Source: Paramyrothecium sp. XJ0827 (Eukaryota; Ascomycota; Sordariomycetes; Hypocreales; Stachybotryaceae). From it: a DNA stretch of 64,000 nucleotides. The notes beneath the pieces were generated by a model, which saw nothing but the letters and a program-made list of their open reading frames with translations, was not told the DNA's origin and searched no databases. The position numbers were made by a program, and so were the translations under genes. The first letter of the stretch is position 1. Every line of letters begins with the position of its first letter. The DNA is taken from NCBI GenBank assembly GCA_020881915.1, contig JAJFPB010000004.1, forward strand, positions 620,001 through 684,000, given 5' to 3'. Positions 46,736 to 58,406 of the stretch are shown piece by piece.

Positions 46736-48046
46736 CTAGAGCTTATCAAAAATTTCCCCACACACGCACTGCCTACTCTTGCATTTCCCATCCGTCCCGC
46801 TGTCCCGCTCCCCCTCAATCGATAGCAGCCAAGACTATTATGTGGAGCTCGATGCGGGATTGAAGGAATTCCGGCTCTCGGGAAGGAAGAGTTCTCCGAA
46901 ACGTAGGGATCTTTTCTTCCTTTTCCAATGCCGAAGGGCTGTCGAAAAAGCGTCGTCATCAACGCAAAGGGGTAGATTGGTATGAAACGATTCAAATTAC
47001 GACCATGTTTTTGGGGCAGTGCCGGTTCTGTCAATAGGACAAAGCTCCAGTCTCGCTCTTTCGAAGGCTAGAGAAAAGCGCCAGTACAGTATTTTTAGAA
47101 GCACAAATGATGCAAACATGGACAGAAATGGATTTTAAGGCTAGATACCGTCTAACTGCATGGGGGAGCAGGTTCATGCCACAAGCGGCTACATTAGCAA
47201 GGCCGCACGCATTGAATTCTTGCCCATCGCTGTAACCGAGAAGAAAGGTGTAATATCTGAGCATGCCGAGGATGAGCGTAATGAACAACTAGGTTCTCGC
47301 CAGGCTAGGGTAAATATATCATATATCATGACCCGAATTAATGTTAGGTTTGGAATCAGACAACTTCATCAAATCTGACTGTTCATTAGGATCAGGTCAT
47401 GCTAGCAATCGACTGCGGCAAGACTTTGAGCTTCAGCTTGAAAGAGTTTTAAGAAAATACCGTGTCTGCCTTACAGTCCTAAGGAATAGAGCTCTTTGAC
47501 TTACATTAGAACTTTTACAAACAGCCTAGCTCTGATCTGACCTGACCTAGGGTAGGTAAGGCAAGATGGATGTAAGGACTGTTGTTCCCATGCCCGGCCT
47601 TGGCGACAACCCACTCCATAACAGTCCCTCAGAGAAAGGCACGACATGGTGAGAAGCACTCATTGCACTAATAGGAACCAGAGTATGAATTCTGAAACAT
47701 GGCAAGGGTCGCTCTACAAGAATCACTATCAAAACTCAGATCTCCTACCCTTTAGCCCCAGAAAAGTAAACTAGAAGGATCACTCAAGGACTAAACGTAA
47801 ATGCTTTACCGAACCTTGGCAACTGGTTTGATTCAGCTCAACGGGTGATTACACGAACGATATGAAATGGAGATACTGTTGGGACCAAGTAGGCACGAAA
47901 CGATCTTCTAGATCAGTGACAATCTCTTGTGTGCTTCACATATTTTCCTGTCGTTGTGTCCAACCATGAAAGCCCGCTAATAATCTTCGAGCACACTATA
48001 TTTCTCAGTGCAGGGTTATCTCCGCGTTATTACTTGGTGGTTATGA

Positions 48047-48264
48047 GAGAGCGGACGGGATCCCTTATTTTCTTGTGGCTGAGGTTGGTGGGTATCAAGC
48101 TGTGGAACTCCATGATGCCCCAGACCCCTACATCTCCACAATGGCAAAAAGTCTGAAGGAGCAAAAGTGCAAAACATACAACAGCCGGTGTTCGCTGGTC
48201 GTCACCGACCCAACTACTAATCTGCCGCTTACTTGCTTAATTAAGGGAGAGCGGACGGGATCCC
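48047..48264. repeat. Direct repeat, 18-bp units 200 bp apart
   Basis: GAGAGCGGACGGGATCCC occurs at 48047-48064 and 48247-48264, exactly 200 bp apart, with further partial matches just downstream (TTTTC). It may be the trace of a local duplication or of an inserted element. Confidence 0.5.
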
Positions 48265-48386
48265 ATGTTTTCAAGCAGCTATGGTCGTATGTGACAACCT
48301 GACGAAACAAAGAAGTTTATTACCAAGCATGCAAATGATACGGCGATATGCCGATGAATCGTGCTTTCAACAGGAGATCTCTTCTA

Positions 48387-49806
48387 TCACTCCTGCCCTA
48401 GGGCCTTCAGTATTTTCTGCACACCTTGGGCCTCGCCGTCAAGGGTGCCATACTTCTGTCGATCCACCCAGCCAATGGTATTGCCTCCTCCGAAGTCAAT
48501 TAGAACCGCGTCACCGTTTTTATCAATCAAGACGTTGTAAGTCTTGGTCTCACGCCAAAGTACACCGATTTTATGCAATAGGTTAAGAGACTCCTCAATC
48601 TGACCCGCCCAATTCTTCCTTAGCAGTGGAGATGCCTCTGTTTCGGAAAGGCTTCCCTCTTCCACGCAGTCCAAGATCTCACGAAGACTGTGGTGGCTGT
48701 GTGGAATGTAGTCTAGCAGCAGGCCAATGATACCTCGATGGGACTTGACGATACCTATGTTACATTATTAGTCTTGATCATGCCGGGCAGAAGCTCATCT
48801 TACCTTTGAATGACGGAACTCTCAAAGCACCGTGACCGCCTGCAGAGCGGATCTTCAAGTAGGCGTTGATCTTCTCCCCGATCGCCTTTTCAAACACAAA
48901 CGACGAGATCTTACAAATCGCAATCTCTCCATGAATGGTCACCTTCCAAACAAGGCCCTGCAATCGTTCTCCAAGGAGAATATCGGAGGACTGAATGATG
49001 GGGTTGTCGCAATCGAGACCTTGAAGGTTGGCTTCCGGATTAGGGGTATATTTCTCCGGGACTTCATATCCATCGAGCGGACGTCCAACGAGCTTTCCCT
49101 CCTGGGTCAGGATTTGGAGCTTGGAATGGAGGGTAAAGTTGTTCCTGCATGGTGCGCGGCTCTGGTAGTGGCACCGATGGTCCTAATTCCTGCATCCATG
49201 GAAAACAGGCCTCAAGCGCAATGCTTGCTAGCTCATCCTCGACTTCTTCCATGCTTCTATCTTTTTCTTCGTCGAACTCTCCCCAAGTCAAATCGCTCAA
49301 TTTGATAAGAAGCTTGCCTTCGATAGACTGTTCAAGATCATATCCAGATGGTAGGTACTACTCCGAAGTACTGACCAAGATGAAGAATTTCGCCACCTGA
49401 TAAACGTAATCAATGAGTAAGGGTAAAATCTCACCATCGAGAGTTAGGACTTTGATGCCGGTGAATTGGGCGGTGAAGGCTCGATTGGATTGCGCGCTCT
49501 CAACCATGGTGAAGGACTTCAAACCGAATGCGGATTCAGTGATAAATGCGACGCCTCTATAAGATCGTATTGCCCGAGATTGAAACTTTGCCAGATCTTT
49601 CAGAGATGATACACACACGCGTGTCGGTTACTTGCCATTATGCGCGCAGGCGTAGCAGAGATGCGGAGTAAGAAGTGTTGGCTGGGCACACATAGGGATT
49701 CTCGGACGACAGAGGCTGCGCGTTGCGTTGGTGACGAATCAGAGCCCACCAATGATGCTGCGGAGACATCATCGAAGATTACAAGTGATTGATTGAACTT
49801 GTCCAA
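48387..49806 (-). pseudogene. Decayed protein-kinase-like gene
   Basis: Segments 49632-49806, 49397-49596, 48804-49357 and 48387-48754 join over short introns (35, 39 and 49 bp) into a fungal kinase-like protein. Recognisable parts: LKIRSAGGHGALRVPSFKGIVKSHRG; then the catalytic loop, which here reads GVLWRETKTYNVLID; and DFGGG. In relatives the loop reads WGD-x-K-x-x-N, so the catalytic aspartate is replaced by glutamate. The gene is also broken. Near 49110-49140 the frame shifts by one base between MQEQLYPPF and KLQILTQEGKL, both of which are family-like. Before the first segment there is no ATG, only ATG...TAA in frame. It is probably a relic, though a sequencing error could mimic the shift. 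Confidence 0.55.
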
Positions 49807-50026
49807 TGTATGGAATAGTTCGAGCTCTTATGATCGTGATTCATCCATTATCAGGACCTTGCCCCATGCAAACCCTCTTTAAAATTGAACATAACACCTA
49901 AGGTTGAATGGCAGGTTAAGTCATTTAGATTCTTGCATGCTATGGACACGACATAAGCTAGACAGGCCATCTCTTTGCACTCTGCATTCTGGTGGCTTGA
50001 GAGCATTGGTCGCCAGCAAAGGTAGA
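49807..50026. other. Short intergenic spacer
   Basis: Between the decayed kinase-like gene and the regulator's 3' end. I see no gene in it. Confidence 0.4.
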
Positions 50027-52373
50027 CTATTTCGGCGTGTCCGTAGTCGATGTGTTCATGTTTTGCAGGTATTGATCTAGCAAGCTCTGCTCTTAAGGTT
50101 AGTGATTCGTTCTGTCATAATCATGTACATGTTTTGACAAACTTACCCAGTCAATCATTTCCGAACCTTCAATCATATGGGACATTGAATCTGCATACGG
50201 CAGTTCCATATCTAGAAACGAACTCATCCCCACGGATGAAACTTCCTGAAGCAGGTAAAACCCAGGATCATTCTCAGCCACCTTTCTGATCATCAAGTCG
50301 AGTGCGCTCGCTGCAATCTGTGCTTCTGGCGAGGCTCCACCATGACCAGCCCATATGCGCTGCGACGTCTGAAGTGCGCGGTACTCCCTGCCCAGAAGTT
50401 CTTGGAGGTCCCGGTTCTCGGTCAAGGCTCCCTTGTTTGTTCGCATACGGACCGAAAGATCTAAGCAGATGACCATGGCAGCCATGAGGAAATCATGGGC
50501 AGACAATGCATGCATCATCCACCTGTCCTCGTACAAGCGCCCTCCAGGTTCGGAAGCGGTGTGCAAGTCTGCTTGACGAGCGATGATGTCGAGCGCTGCA
50601 TCGACACATACCTGTCTCGAATATTCGAATTTTGAACTCCGAGGCTCATAGCTGATGTAGCGCCTGTGAAGGACAATGAGCCCTTTCAAATGAAGGACCT
50701 CGATAGTGCATCGTTGCCATATCACCACTGCATGATCTATAAATGAGCGGTTGACGTCTCGTCGCTGCAATAATTCTGGCACATTTTGGTAGGCCTGATT
50801 CATCTCGTTATCCAGCGCAAGCGCTGCTTCATATGTCGGTGTTGAAAGCGATTGAGTATGTGCGACAATTTTCTTGAATACGGCCATAATACTTGCTTTG
50901 ACCTTGATGTAAAGCACGGGCGTATTCTCCGTCAGCGGTCTCGAGGGTGGTAATTCTGTCATAGAGACATGAAAATCAGAGTACTCCAGATTTCTGGGAA
51001 CTTCGGAATCGCAGAACTCTGTAGGTATCATACTAGGGAATCCCAGTTGGAAGGACATCAATGCATCGAGCTGGAAAATGTTAAGCCAGACTCTGCGTCG
51101 CATTTCTCCATCAAAGACGGAGATGCCTGCTAGGTGTCTCGGGTCGCGGTGATAGCCCATGCGGAAAGCTAAGCGGATGATGGTGCCCATGATGAGCCAT
51201 GGGTCCGCTGAGGCAAGGCTATTGGTAAAATAGCAACTTTGAAGATACAGTATGATCGCTTCAAGTGCATAGAAGTTGGAAATGGTATAGCGACCGAGGA
51301 CTAGACATTGTACTGCCTTCTGTTGCATTGTCCGTATTGGCGGCACTGATCCTTCAGGATCTACCACTCCGGATAGGCGCCGCAAGCAAGCTGCATTGCA
51401 TAAAATGGCGAACAACAGAGCCGTCCATACGAGGGATGTTGTAGAGGGTGATTCCCAGAAGACCGTGTACTAATGCCATCAGTAAGTTTAGTCTTCCCGC
51501 AATAAGGAATTCAGAACCTACTTCATCCTGAAATTTCTGGGGGTGAACAATACCTGAGAGAGATACCATGTTAGCCAACACAATCCACCAGACAATGTTA
51601 TTCCATGACATACCAAGTATCATGAACCGAGAGTTGAAGTACCATGAAAGCAGCATATCGCAAGTAGACCGAGATGGTAGAGAGTTGATGATTTCATCAG
51701 AGCTCAAGTTGTGCGCTGCAGCAAAGATGAACCCAGGATCAGTCACAATTGGCTCTCCGTTATAAGCCCTTTCGTGCTGTGCCCCTGGTTGACTTGAGAC
51801 TGAGACATGCTCTCGAATTTCCTTGATGTCGTCCAAGATAGAGAGCCAATGACTTGGATCAACATAGCTCCTGTGACCCTCTCTACTCTCCTGGAGATGA
51901 GGTGTTTCTGGCGTTAGCCCGTCTTCGTTCCCAACAACGCTACCAAAGCTCGAGCCTTGGTCTCCACTTCCATGATACTCGCTTAGATGGCCTGAGAGGA
52001 GTGCGCGGTCATCTGTTGAGGTTTGACTGGGTGTTGGTAATCCAGCTTGAAGTACGGCGTCACCAGAAAGAAGTGAAGAGACGAGACTTTCAAGACTGTT
52101 CAATCTGTCCTTGAGATCTTTACCTTTGGCAGGACCGCCTTTGTTTCGAGTGGCATTGACCGCATAATGGCATGCTGATGCCTTGTCGCGTTTGTCACAG
52201 GAGTCGCAGGGTAGTGCTCGATTGCACTTCAACCTACGAGTCGATCGGTCAATCCGTGATGGCGATAGCAAATCTTCTCGGGCCACTTACTTCCGCGTCC
52301 GACAAGGCTCGCAGGACACAGGTGGCCGATTTCGTTTTTCCACCTTGCGAGGACCGACGTCCATCACGAGCAT
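50027..52373 (-). CDS. Zn2Cys6 transcription factor with fungal-specific regulatory domain
   Basis: Exons 52291-52373, 51522-52233, 50147-51469 and 50027-50086; introns are 57, 52 and 60 bp, giving 725 aa. The binuclear zinc cluster spans the first intron: C-E-P-C-RTRKLK-C-NRALP-C-D-S-C-DKRDKASA-C, a C-x2-C-x6-C-x5-C-x2-C-x8-C pattern. A coiled-coil-like linker (LKDRLNSLESLVSSLL) suggests dimerisation. The middle (~residues 270-520) is the fungal_trans domain (GRYTISNFYALEAIILYLQ, RLAFRMGYHRDP, MRRRVWLNIFQLDALMSFQLG). The C-terminus ends SLLDQYLQNMNTS. It is a nuclear pathway-specific regulator. It is divergent from the SDR gene at 52923, a plausible target. The first ATG in frame is at 52373. 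Confidence 0.92.
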
Positions 52374-52922
52374 TGGTGTGGTGAGATGAGAATGGGGCTG
52401 TGAAGATTGAGTTCGGCAGTCCGAAGGTCTTGGAGATGTCAGAACCAAATTTCGCGCATGTAAACCAGTCAGGGGATAACGCAAAAAATTGAAAGAAAGT
52501 CAAGAAACTCAATGAAGCATCGTCTACTTCAGAACAAACTCATGGTAGACATGGCGGCGGCGCGGGGATATTATCGTCGATGGTGGGTAAACTGAACAAC
52601 CCCAGCACGGCCGGAGTTAATAACCCCGCTGACAGATGAATTGCTTTAAGCCCGGGCCAACCATGCCAATTAGCGTCAAGAAGGATGCTAACCAAGGGAT
52701 CTAGTCTCTTCCGTCACTCCAATCCCCGAGCTGGAGAAGGGTTTATTATACCCATCGATGAGATCTCCACTTCTTCACAAGGGCCAAATAGAAATAAATA
52801 TCTAGATTTGAAGCCATGGTAACGCATCTTCTCCTGACTATCTTGCATTAACATCTACGTGCTCACAGCCTAAAGCAACTATCTACGCAATCAACCTAAA
52901 AGGTTTCAACCGCCCACCCATC
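52374..52922. other. Divergent promoter region of the regulator and SDR genes
   Basis: About 550 bp. I see no gene and no clear TATA box for either direction; an AATAAATAT string lies at ~52793. Confidence 0.4.
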
Positions 52923-53981
52923 ATGTCTGCCCTCTCAGCTGCCTACGGAGCTGGCTCCACCATTCTCTCAAACCTATTCATAAAATTGCCCGTTCCAGTA
53001 TCAAACGCGGACCTATCCAATCAAGTCATGATTGTGACTGGTGCGAATACGGGTCTTGGATTCGAGTCTTCCCTTCACTTATCTCGGCTCGGAGTCGGAA
53101 AGCTGATCATGGCTGTGCGAACAATTACTAAAGGCCATGATGCGAAGGTCAAGATACTCCGAGAGACGGGACGGCCGGAGTCGTCAATCGAGATCTGGCC
53201 CATCGATATGGATAGTTACGACTCAGTCAAAGCTTTCGCGACTCGTGCTTCTGAACTACCACGACTCGATGGAGTACTTGCGAATGCTGGTGTCATGACT
53301 ACGCAGTTCAGCCTAAGCGAGTCGAACGAGAAGTCACTGAACGTCAACGTTATCAGCACCTTTCTTCTATATCTTCTGCTTCTGCCTAGTATGCGCAAGT
53401 CTGGGAAAACAACAGGACATACCTGCCGCTTTGTAATTCCGAACAGCGCGCTGCACTACTTGGCTCCACTTGCAGAACTGAACCTTGAACAACAAAGCAT
53501 TATTAAGCGACTCAACGACCCCAATCAGGCTGACATGGCCGGTCGTTACCCACTCAGCAAACTTCTCGTGGTTTACGCTGTGCGTGAGCTTGTCGAGAGA
53601 GCCAGTTCTTCCGAAAAGGGAACTTGCATCCTGAACACGCCGAATCCGAGTTTTTGCAAGTCGAATCTGGCACACGAGTCTCAAGACAGCCGTGCTTTCA
53701 AGATATCCGAGTCGCTACTTGCTCGCTCAACCGAGGAGGGGAGTCGAGCTCTAGTTCACGGTCTCTTGGCTGGCCAGGAAACCACCGGCCACTACTTGAC
53801 AAACTGTCACACCGAGAAGTGAGTTACACAATCATCCCTCCAGCGCCATCATTTTCTGACAAGTAAAAGTCCTGCCTGCCACGTTACCAACAAATGGGGA
53901 CAACAAGTACAAAAGAAGTTCGTTGATGAGCTGCTTGAAACGCTAGACACCATACAGCCCGGACTTATCGCAGTGTTATAA
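52923..53981 (+). CDS. Short-chain dehydrogenase/reductase (SDR)
   Basis: Exons 52923-53818 and 53864-53981, with a 45-bp GT-AG intron, give 337 aa. The Rossmann motif TGANTGLG is at 39-46, NAGVM at 121-125, a catalytic serine candidate in VIPNSALHYL (~175), and Y209-x3-K213 in GRYPLSK. This is the classical SDR catalytic set, of the retinol-dehydrogenase/WW-oxidoreductase-like type common in fungi. It should reduce or oxidise an unknown carbonyl or alcohol with NADP(H). The second exon extends the frame naturally (ENKSPACHVTNKWGQQVQKKFVDEL), typical of the C-terminal helix in this group. The short N-terminal segment before the fold is mildly hydrophobic and could be a membrane association signal. 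Confidence 0.92.
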
Positions 53982-54874
53982 TGATTCGGCGTGCTAGAGT
54001 AGACGCAGTGGATTAATTAGAGCTGGACAAGTGGATTTTCCAGGTCACGTCCTTGGAATGAACGATGGATCCGCTATTGGGTTGACGGCTTCTTGGCATC
54101 TTGAACAGTTTAATAAACCATATACTTTTACTTCTTCATGATTGCAAGGAATGACGGGCCCGAGTCTCTTCTTCTTCTCCCTCTTCCAAACTTTTATACA
54201 ATGATAGCGCCGCGTGGCGCAGTTGGCTACTGCAATGGCAACCTCCTGACGCCTGGGCCCTCGTGGTTCACGCTTAAGGAGGTCGTAGGTAATTCCTACC
54301 CGCAGCGCCTACTGTTCTAAGAGAGGCCCTCCTCGAAGAAATAGTAGCCGCCACCGGACCTACCCTATGGTACGTTGGTCTAAGTTTCTTTATTCCTACA
54401 TCTCCCGAATCCATAGTTAGTTTTTTCTTACTAGGCAACAAAGTTTTCAATATAGAGGGGTCTTATGGAGGCCTCCATAGGCCCTAAGGTCATAATGCCA
54501 CTGAATCAAGGACTCTACTCCCTAAGTCACTGAATCAATGAGCAAGTTATGGAGAATGCCTGCCAGCCTCATATCATTTCGCTACGTTGCGGAAGGCACT
54601 ATCATTGCAGGCACTACAAGACCTTTAACTCCATACAATGTTAGCAGTACAGTCTAAATGCTTCTTTATGGCCCTTTGGGATTTGAAACCGACACATAAG
54701 AATGAGTCACACCAATTTCAGGCAGACGTTTCGTTTTCGATTGCTCGCACCAACCAACACATTGGTTAACACAAATTCGATCGTCCCACACACAAAACGC
54801 CCAACGGAACGCCTTCTACACGGCATCTCTACCTTTTCGGCTGGTCATTTTATTTACTATTGCCATATACTGCC
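53982..54874. other. Intergenic region with tRNA-like A-box and 16-bp palindrome
   Basis: No protein gene is supported. TGGCGCAGTTGG near 54215 fits the Pol III A-box consensus, but no convincing B-box or cloverleaf follows. TATGGAGGCCTCCATA at 54464-54479 is a perfect palindrome, and CACTGAATCAA occurs twice nearby. The stretch may be an old SINE-like or other insertion. Confidence 0.3.
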
Positions 54875-55786
54875 ATGGCCTCCGACCACCCGCCACCGCT
54901 TATCATTCAACCCATCTCACTGCCTCACAAGCACACTTTTATTCTACTGCATGGACGAGGCTCCAGCGGAGATAAGTTTGGTCCCGCGCTCCTCGATACA
55001 CCCATTGGCAATGGCCCCGAAACGCCTCTTGAGGATTCCGTATCACTGGCCCAAGCCTTCCCCCATGCTCACTTTGTCTTCCCGACGGCGGCCAGGAGAC
55101 GGGCAACTATCTACCGCCGCTCTTACACAAATCAGTGGTTTGACAACTGGAAATTAGACCCACCAGCGACAGATCGCGAGGACCTCCAGATATCAGGCCT
55201 TTGCGAAACAGTATCGTACCTGCGCCAGCTTCTCAGAACAGAAATCGCACTCGTTCCAGGAGGTGCTTCGAATGTCGTACTCGGAGGCTTAAGCCAGGGA
55301 TGCGCCGCGTCCCTCATTTCGCTGCTACTCTGGGAGGGCGAGCCACTTGGAGCCGCTGTGGGAATGTGTGGCTGGCTGCCATTTCGTATGCGACTAGACG
55401 AGCAGGCGTCGGGAGAGCAACCAGAAGGCATTGGGGATTCGGATGCAGACGAAGATCCGTTTAATCTATTTGAGACTGATGAGACGGCTGAATCGGTGCT
55501 CGATCCGCGGTCGCGAGCCATTCATTGGCTGCGGGATGAGATAGATTGCCCCGGAACACCTGGCAGCTCTGCGTCGTTGACGTTTCAGAACATCTCGTTG
55601 TTCCTTGGCCATGGAGTAGAGGACGACCGTGTAAGCGTTATTTTGGGCCGAGATGCATCCAAATGCCTCACTAACTTAGGGTTGAGTACATTATGGAAAG
55701 AGTACGAAAGGCTCGGACATTGGTACTCTGGGGAAATGCTTCGGGACATGGTTAATTTCTTGAAGGACAGAATCAAATCGCAATGA
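54875..55786 (+). CDS. Acyl-protein thioesterase/carboxylesterase-like alpha/beta hydrolase
   Basis: A single-exon gene, 303 aa from the first ATG (MASDHPPP). The alpha/beta-hydrolase core shows HTFILLHGRGSSGDKFG (oxyanion-hole loop), the nucleophile elbow GLSQG with S140, a GLSQGCAASL helix, and GHW near the C-terminus providing the histidine (LGHWYSGEM). Relatives of lysophospholipase/acyl-protein thioesterase have the same GRGSSG and GGLSQG motifs. A ~60-residue acidic insert (ASGEQPEGIGDSDADEDPF region) enlarges the lid. There is no signal peptide, so it is cytosolic. It could remove fatty acyl groups from proteins or lysolipids, or cleave a small ester. A longer overlapping open frame from 54702 is on another frame and is not coding. 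Confidence 0.88.
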   Translation: MASDHPPPLIIQPISLPHKHTFILLHGRGSSGDKFGPALLDTPIGNGPETPLEDSVSLAQAFPHAHFVFPTAARRRATIYRRSYTNQWFDNWKLDPPATDREDLQISGLCETVSYLRQLLRTEIALVPGGASNVVLGGLSQGCAASLISLLLWEGEPLGAAVGMCGWLPFRMRLDEQASGEQPEGIGDSDADEDPFNLFETDETAESVLDPRSRAIHWLRDEIDCPGTPGSSASLTFQNISLFLGHGVEDDRVSVILGRDASKCLTNLGLSTLWKEYERLGHWYSGEMLRDMVNFLKDRIKSQ

Positions 55787-56034
55787 TGGTAGCCTCGAAA
55801 AGCCCTCTCCAAGATATTACCGTCGCCAAGTCTATAACTAGAGGTCTATGGAAACTTGAACCAGGGCATAGCGTGATGGCCTTTGAATGAAGGCGGGCTT
55901 ACAGAAACAACCGAGCACAATCTCGTTCAGAGTAGACACTCGGGTGCCCATATGTGTATGGGCTCCCAGCTGGAGTTGATACACTTATTGCTTGGCCACA
56001 GCTAGAATGAACCTCCCGATAAAGGGGCGCTTCG
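55787..56034. other. Convergent 3' spacer
   Basis: Short spacer between convergent genes; nothing recognisable. Confidence 0.4.
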
Positions 56035-57787
56035 TTAAATCACTATAGATTCAGTATGCTTTTCCTCTTGCTTGCAAAATGTATACTCCAACTCCATCCT
56101 CGCCATGGACTGGCCGCTGACCACCTGTGCCCAAGATACGCACTCGATCCTCTGCCACACTGCGATCTCCTCCATTCTCGTTGCCCTTCCCCCTCCAGCT
56201 TTGCCCTCTTCAATCTCGGCTATACGCTCAACCGCCCTTCCAGCAAACACGTTGTCCCAAACCGCCTCCCGGAGCGGCTGCCGTCGTAGGATTCTCAACA
56301 CTTCTCGTCGAACTGTGGGATCCCGGCATTTGGCTCCGATGATGTAGAGAACAGGGAGGATAGCTACCTCTGGTGTGAATGCCGGCTTCGACGATCCTGC
56401 GTAGAGCTGATGTGCTGTCGTGACGTCGTCCGCCATTGCTACGCATTGCTGGAATTCGGGCAAATATTTGTCGTACTCCATCTCTCTACCCGAGCCGAGG
56501 CTACTGACGAGAATCCACAAAATGGTATTTTGTAGTCGCAGCAACAAGATGAGACGGTAGCTCCCGGTGTCTGAGCCGTGATGGCTGGATTGATTCAGCA
56601 TTTTTTCGAAGCGATCCGACCACGTTTTCAGCTGTTCGATAACAACCTCTTTGGAAGCCTTTGACGGCACCCCATCTGCGAAAGATGCTTCTTGCGCCAT
56701 CCATTGTAACCTCATGGCCCGAGCGATGAGCACCTGGAGAGAGTCGATGGCATGGTTCAGCGACTCAAAAGCGCAATTCGAGGACAAAATTCTGGAAGCC
56801 GCTGTCTCTTGGATGTCGGCTGGTGTCCAACGGACCAGAAAGGCAACGGCCTGCATGTCGAGACGCCGTATCTGCCTCACAACGTGGGCCAGGAGCAAGC
56901 GGCTGCTTGATAGGACATCTACATTGGAGGCATTGCTCTCGCTCAAGAAGGCCCTGGGAATGTTGCGCGATAGCTCTACGCCTCCTTGCAAATGCGTCAA
57001 GGCTTGGAGATAGTTGCCCGCCAAGCTGTCAAAACATGTGAACAAGTAGCATACTAAAAGCGTTATTGCCATTGCCTCCACGCTATCACCACTTCTTTGT
57101 GCCAGAACAAGTTGAATGGCCTTATTGTAGTGGAACAAGGGCTCTTGTTCTAATAACGTGGAACGGCCATCGTGGTAATTCCGGTGAAGCAGGGCCAACC
57201 CAACAGCAGCGTGTCGTACCGACGGGACTGTCTGGGAGAAGAACATGAGCGTCTTGCGCCATGACTCGCTCGGGTAGTGTTCATTTAAATGCTTGACGGA
57301 GATGAGCTCGAAGAATGACATGGCCTCTGTCTGGGCTGGGCCAATGACTGGCAGCATCATGAATGGTCTCAGATTGTGCAAAGTCATGCTATGATAGTTC
57401 TGACGACATGGGGGTGGCGCTCGCTGGATATTGACAGCGGCACAGGGGTCAAATTGGCCGTAACTTGCTGCTGCAATGGTCCCGGTGCCACGGTGTCTGC
57501 TCGTCTCCACCTCGGCTTCGACAAAACGCGGAACCATATCATAGCCATCGCAAGTCCGTCCCGTAGACTGGCATTTCAAGCACGAAGGCTGAGCCCCGTC
57601 GCATTTGATCCGCCGTATTCTTTAGTGCTGCCAGTGAGTTTGACTTATCCAGCAAGAGTAACGGCGACGCGGCAGGCAAGACTCACTTGCAGGTTTTGCA
57701 GCCAAGCCTTGACTTTGGGGCAAATTTCCGAGGTTTCTTCCTCCAAGCTTGGCTCGCGGTTTTGGTGTCGTCTTTGACCCTGTCCAT
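56035..57787 (-). CDS. Zn2Cys6 transcription factor
   Basis: Exons 57687-57787 and 56035-57619, with a 67-bp GT-AG intron, give 561 aa. The zinc cluster is split by the intron: GCKTCKIRRIKCDGAQPSCLKCQSTGRTC, the C-x2-C-x6-C-x5-C-x2-C-x6-C pattern. A basic lead (WRKKPRKFAPKSRLG) precedes it. The rest is the short fungal regulatory region often found in such proteins (FFELISVKHLNEHYPSESW, HLQGGVELSRN, LRILRRQPLREAVWDN). The protein is nuclear and DNA-binding; targets are unknown. The nearest neighbours are a cytosolic hydrolase and a secreted peptidase, so no pathway is suggested. The start at 57787 is the first ATG in frame. Confidence 0.9.
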
Positions 57788-58406
57788 TGTTGGGAGGAGA
57801 TTGACACGGAAGACGACCCCAGAGCGTTCAATACGTGCGTCGCAAGTGGCATGCAGAGATGATTCGTACAGATAGTCGCTAAGCAATTGCTATTCGTCTG
57901 TTCATACGCCAGTGGAGAGTGCCTTTGCTCAAGACTTGAAAGCGAGAAGTTATGGTGACAGAAACTACGAGGAAGGACCAACCATGTCAAGAATGGCTCA
58001 GCCTATGCTCGTAGGAAGATAGCGCTTACCATGAATGGTGCATACTGATTGGCTGGTTCGTACAAGTGGATATGGCGGGAATGGAGGCCCCGGGGCTACA
58101 ACAAGACGACGGGTGGCTTAGCATAGCGTTTGGGCCGTGCTTGAAGATCCTAATTGCATGGTATTGAAACCCGGGGGTATAGGTGGCTTAGGACTCATAT
58201 AGCAATTGTCCATTTGCTCGTTCGTACAGGCGGCGCAGCGAGGTTACGCGTACTATCACAATGACGAAGAGTTATCTAGTAAGAAACAGAAGTGTTCGAG
58301 AATTCTTGGAACATATAAATAGTACCGCGATGTCTTGCAATGAGAAATGTGGCGTCACAAAACAAACGACACATCAAAAACGCCACTGAGGAGCATACCT
58401 ACCAAA
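57788..58406. other. Divergent intergenic region
   Basis: Promoters of the second Zn2Cys6 gene (-) and the peptidase gene (+). No gene seen. Confidence 0.45.
58314..58320 (+). promoter_or_regulatory. TATA box of the secreted peptidase gene
   Basis: TATAAAT about 90 bp upstream of the ATG at 58407. Confidence 0.45.

Larger units (their letters stand above)
46402..48386. other. Gene-poor region (2 kb) with regulatory motif and direct repeat
   Basis: Holds the P450 promoter, including the motif at 46715-46735, and a direct repeat at 48047/48247. No gene is supported. Confidence 0.4.

Noticed and set aside
47520..47560. TGACCTGACCTAGGGTAGGTAAGG cluster as a hormone-receptor-like or telomere-like site
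   Set aside because: Too short and imperfect, with no repeat structure.
54702..55157. 151-codon open frame overlapping the hydrolase start
   Set aside because: A different frame over a gene with clear catalytic motifs, with no features of its own.
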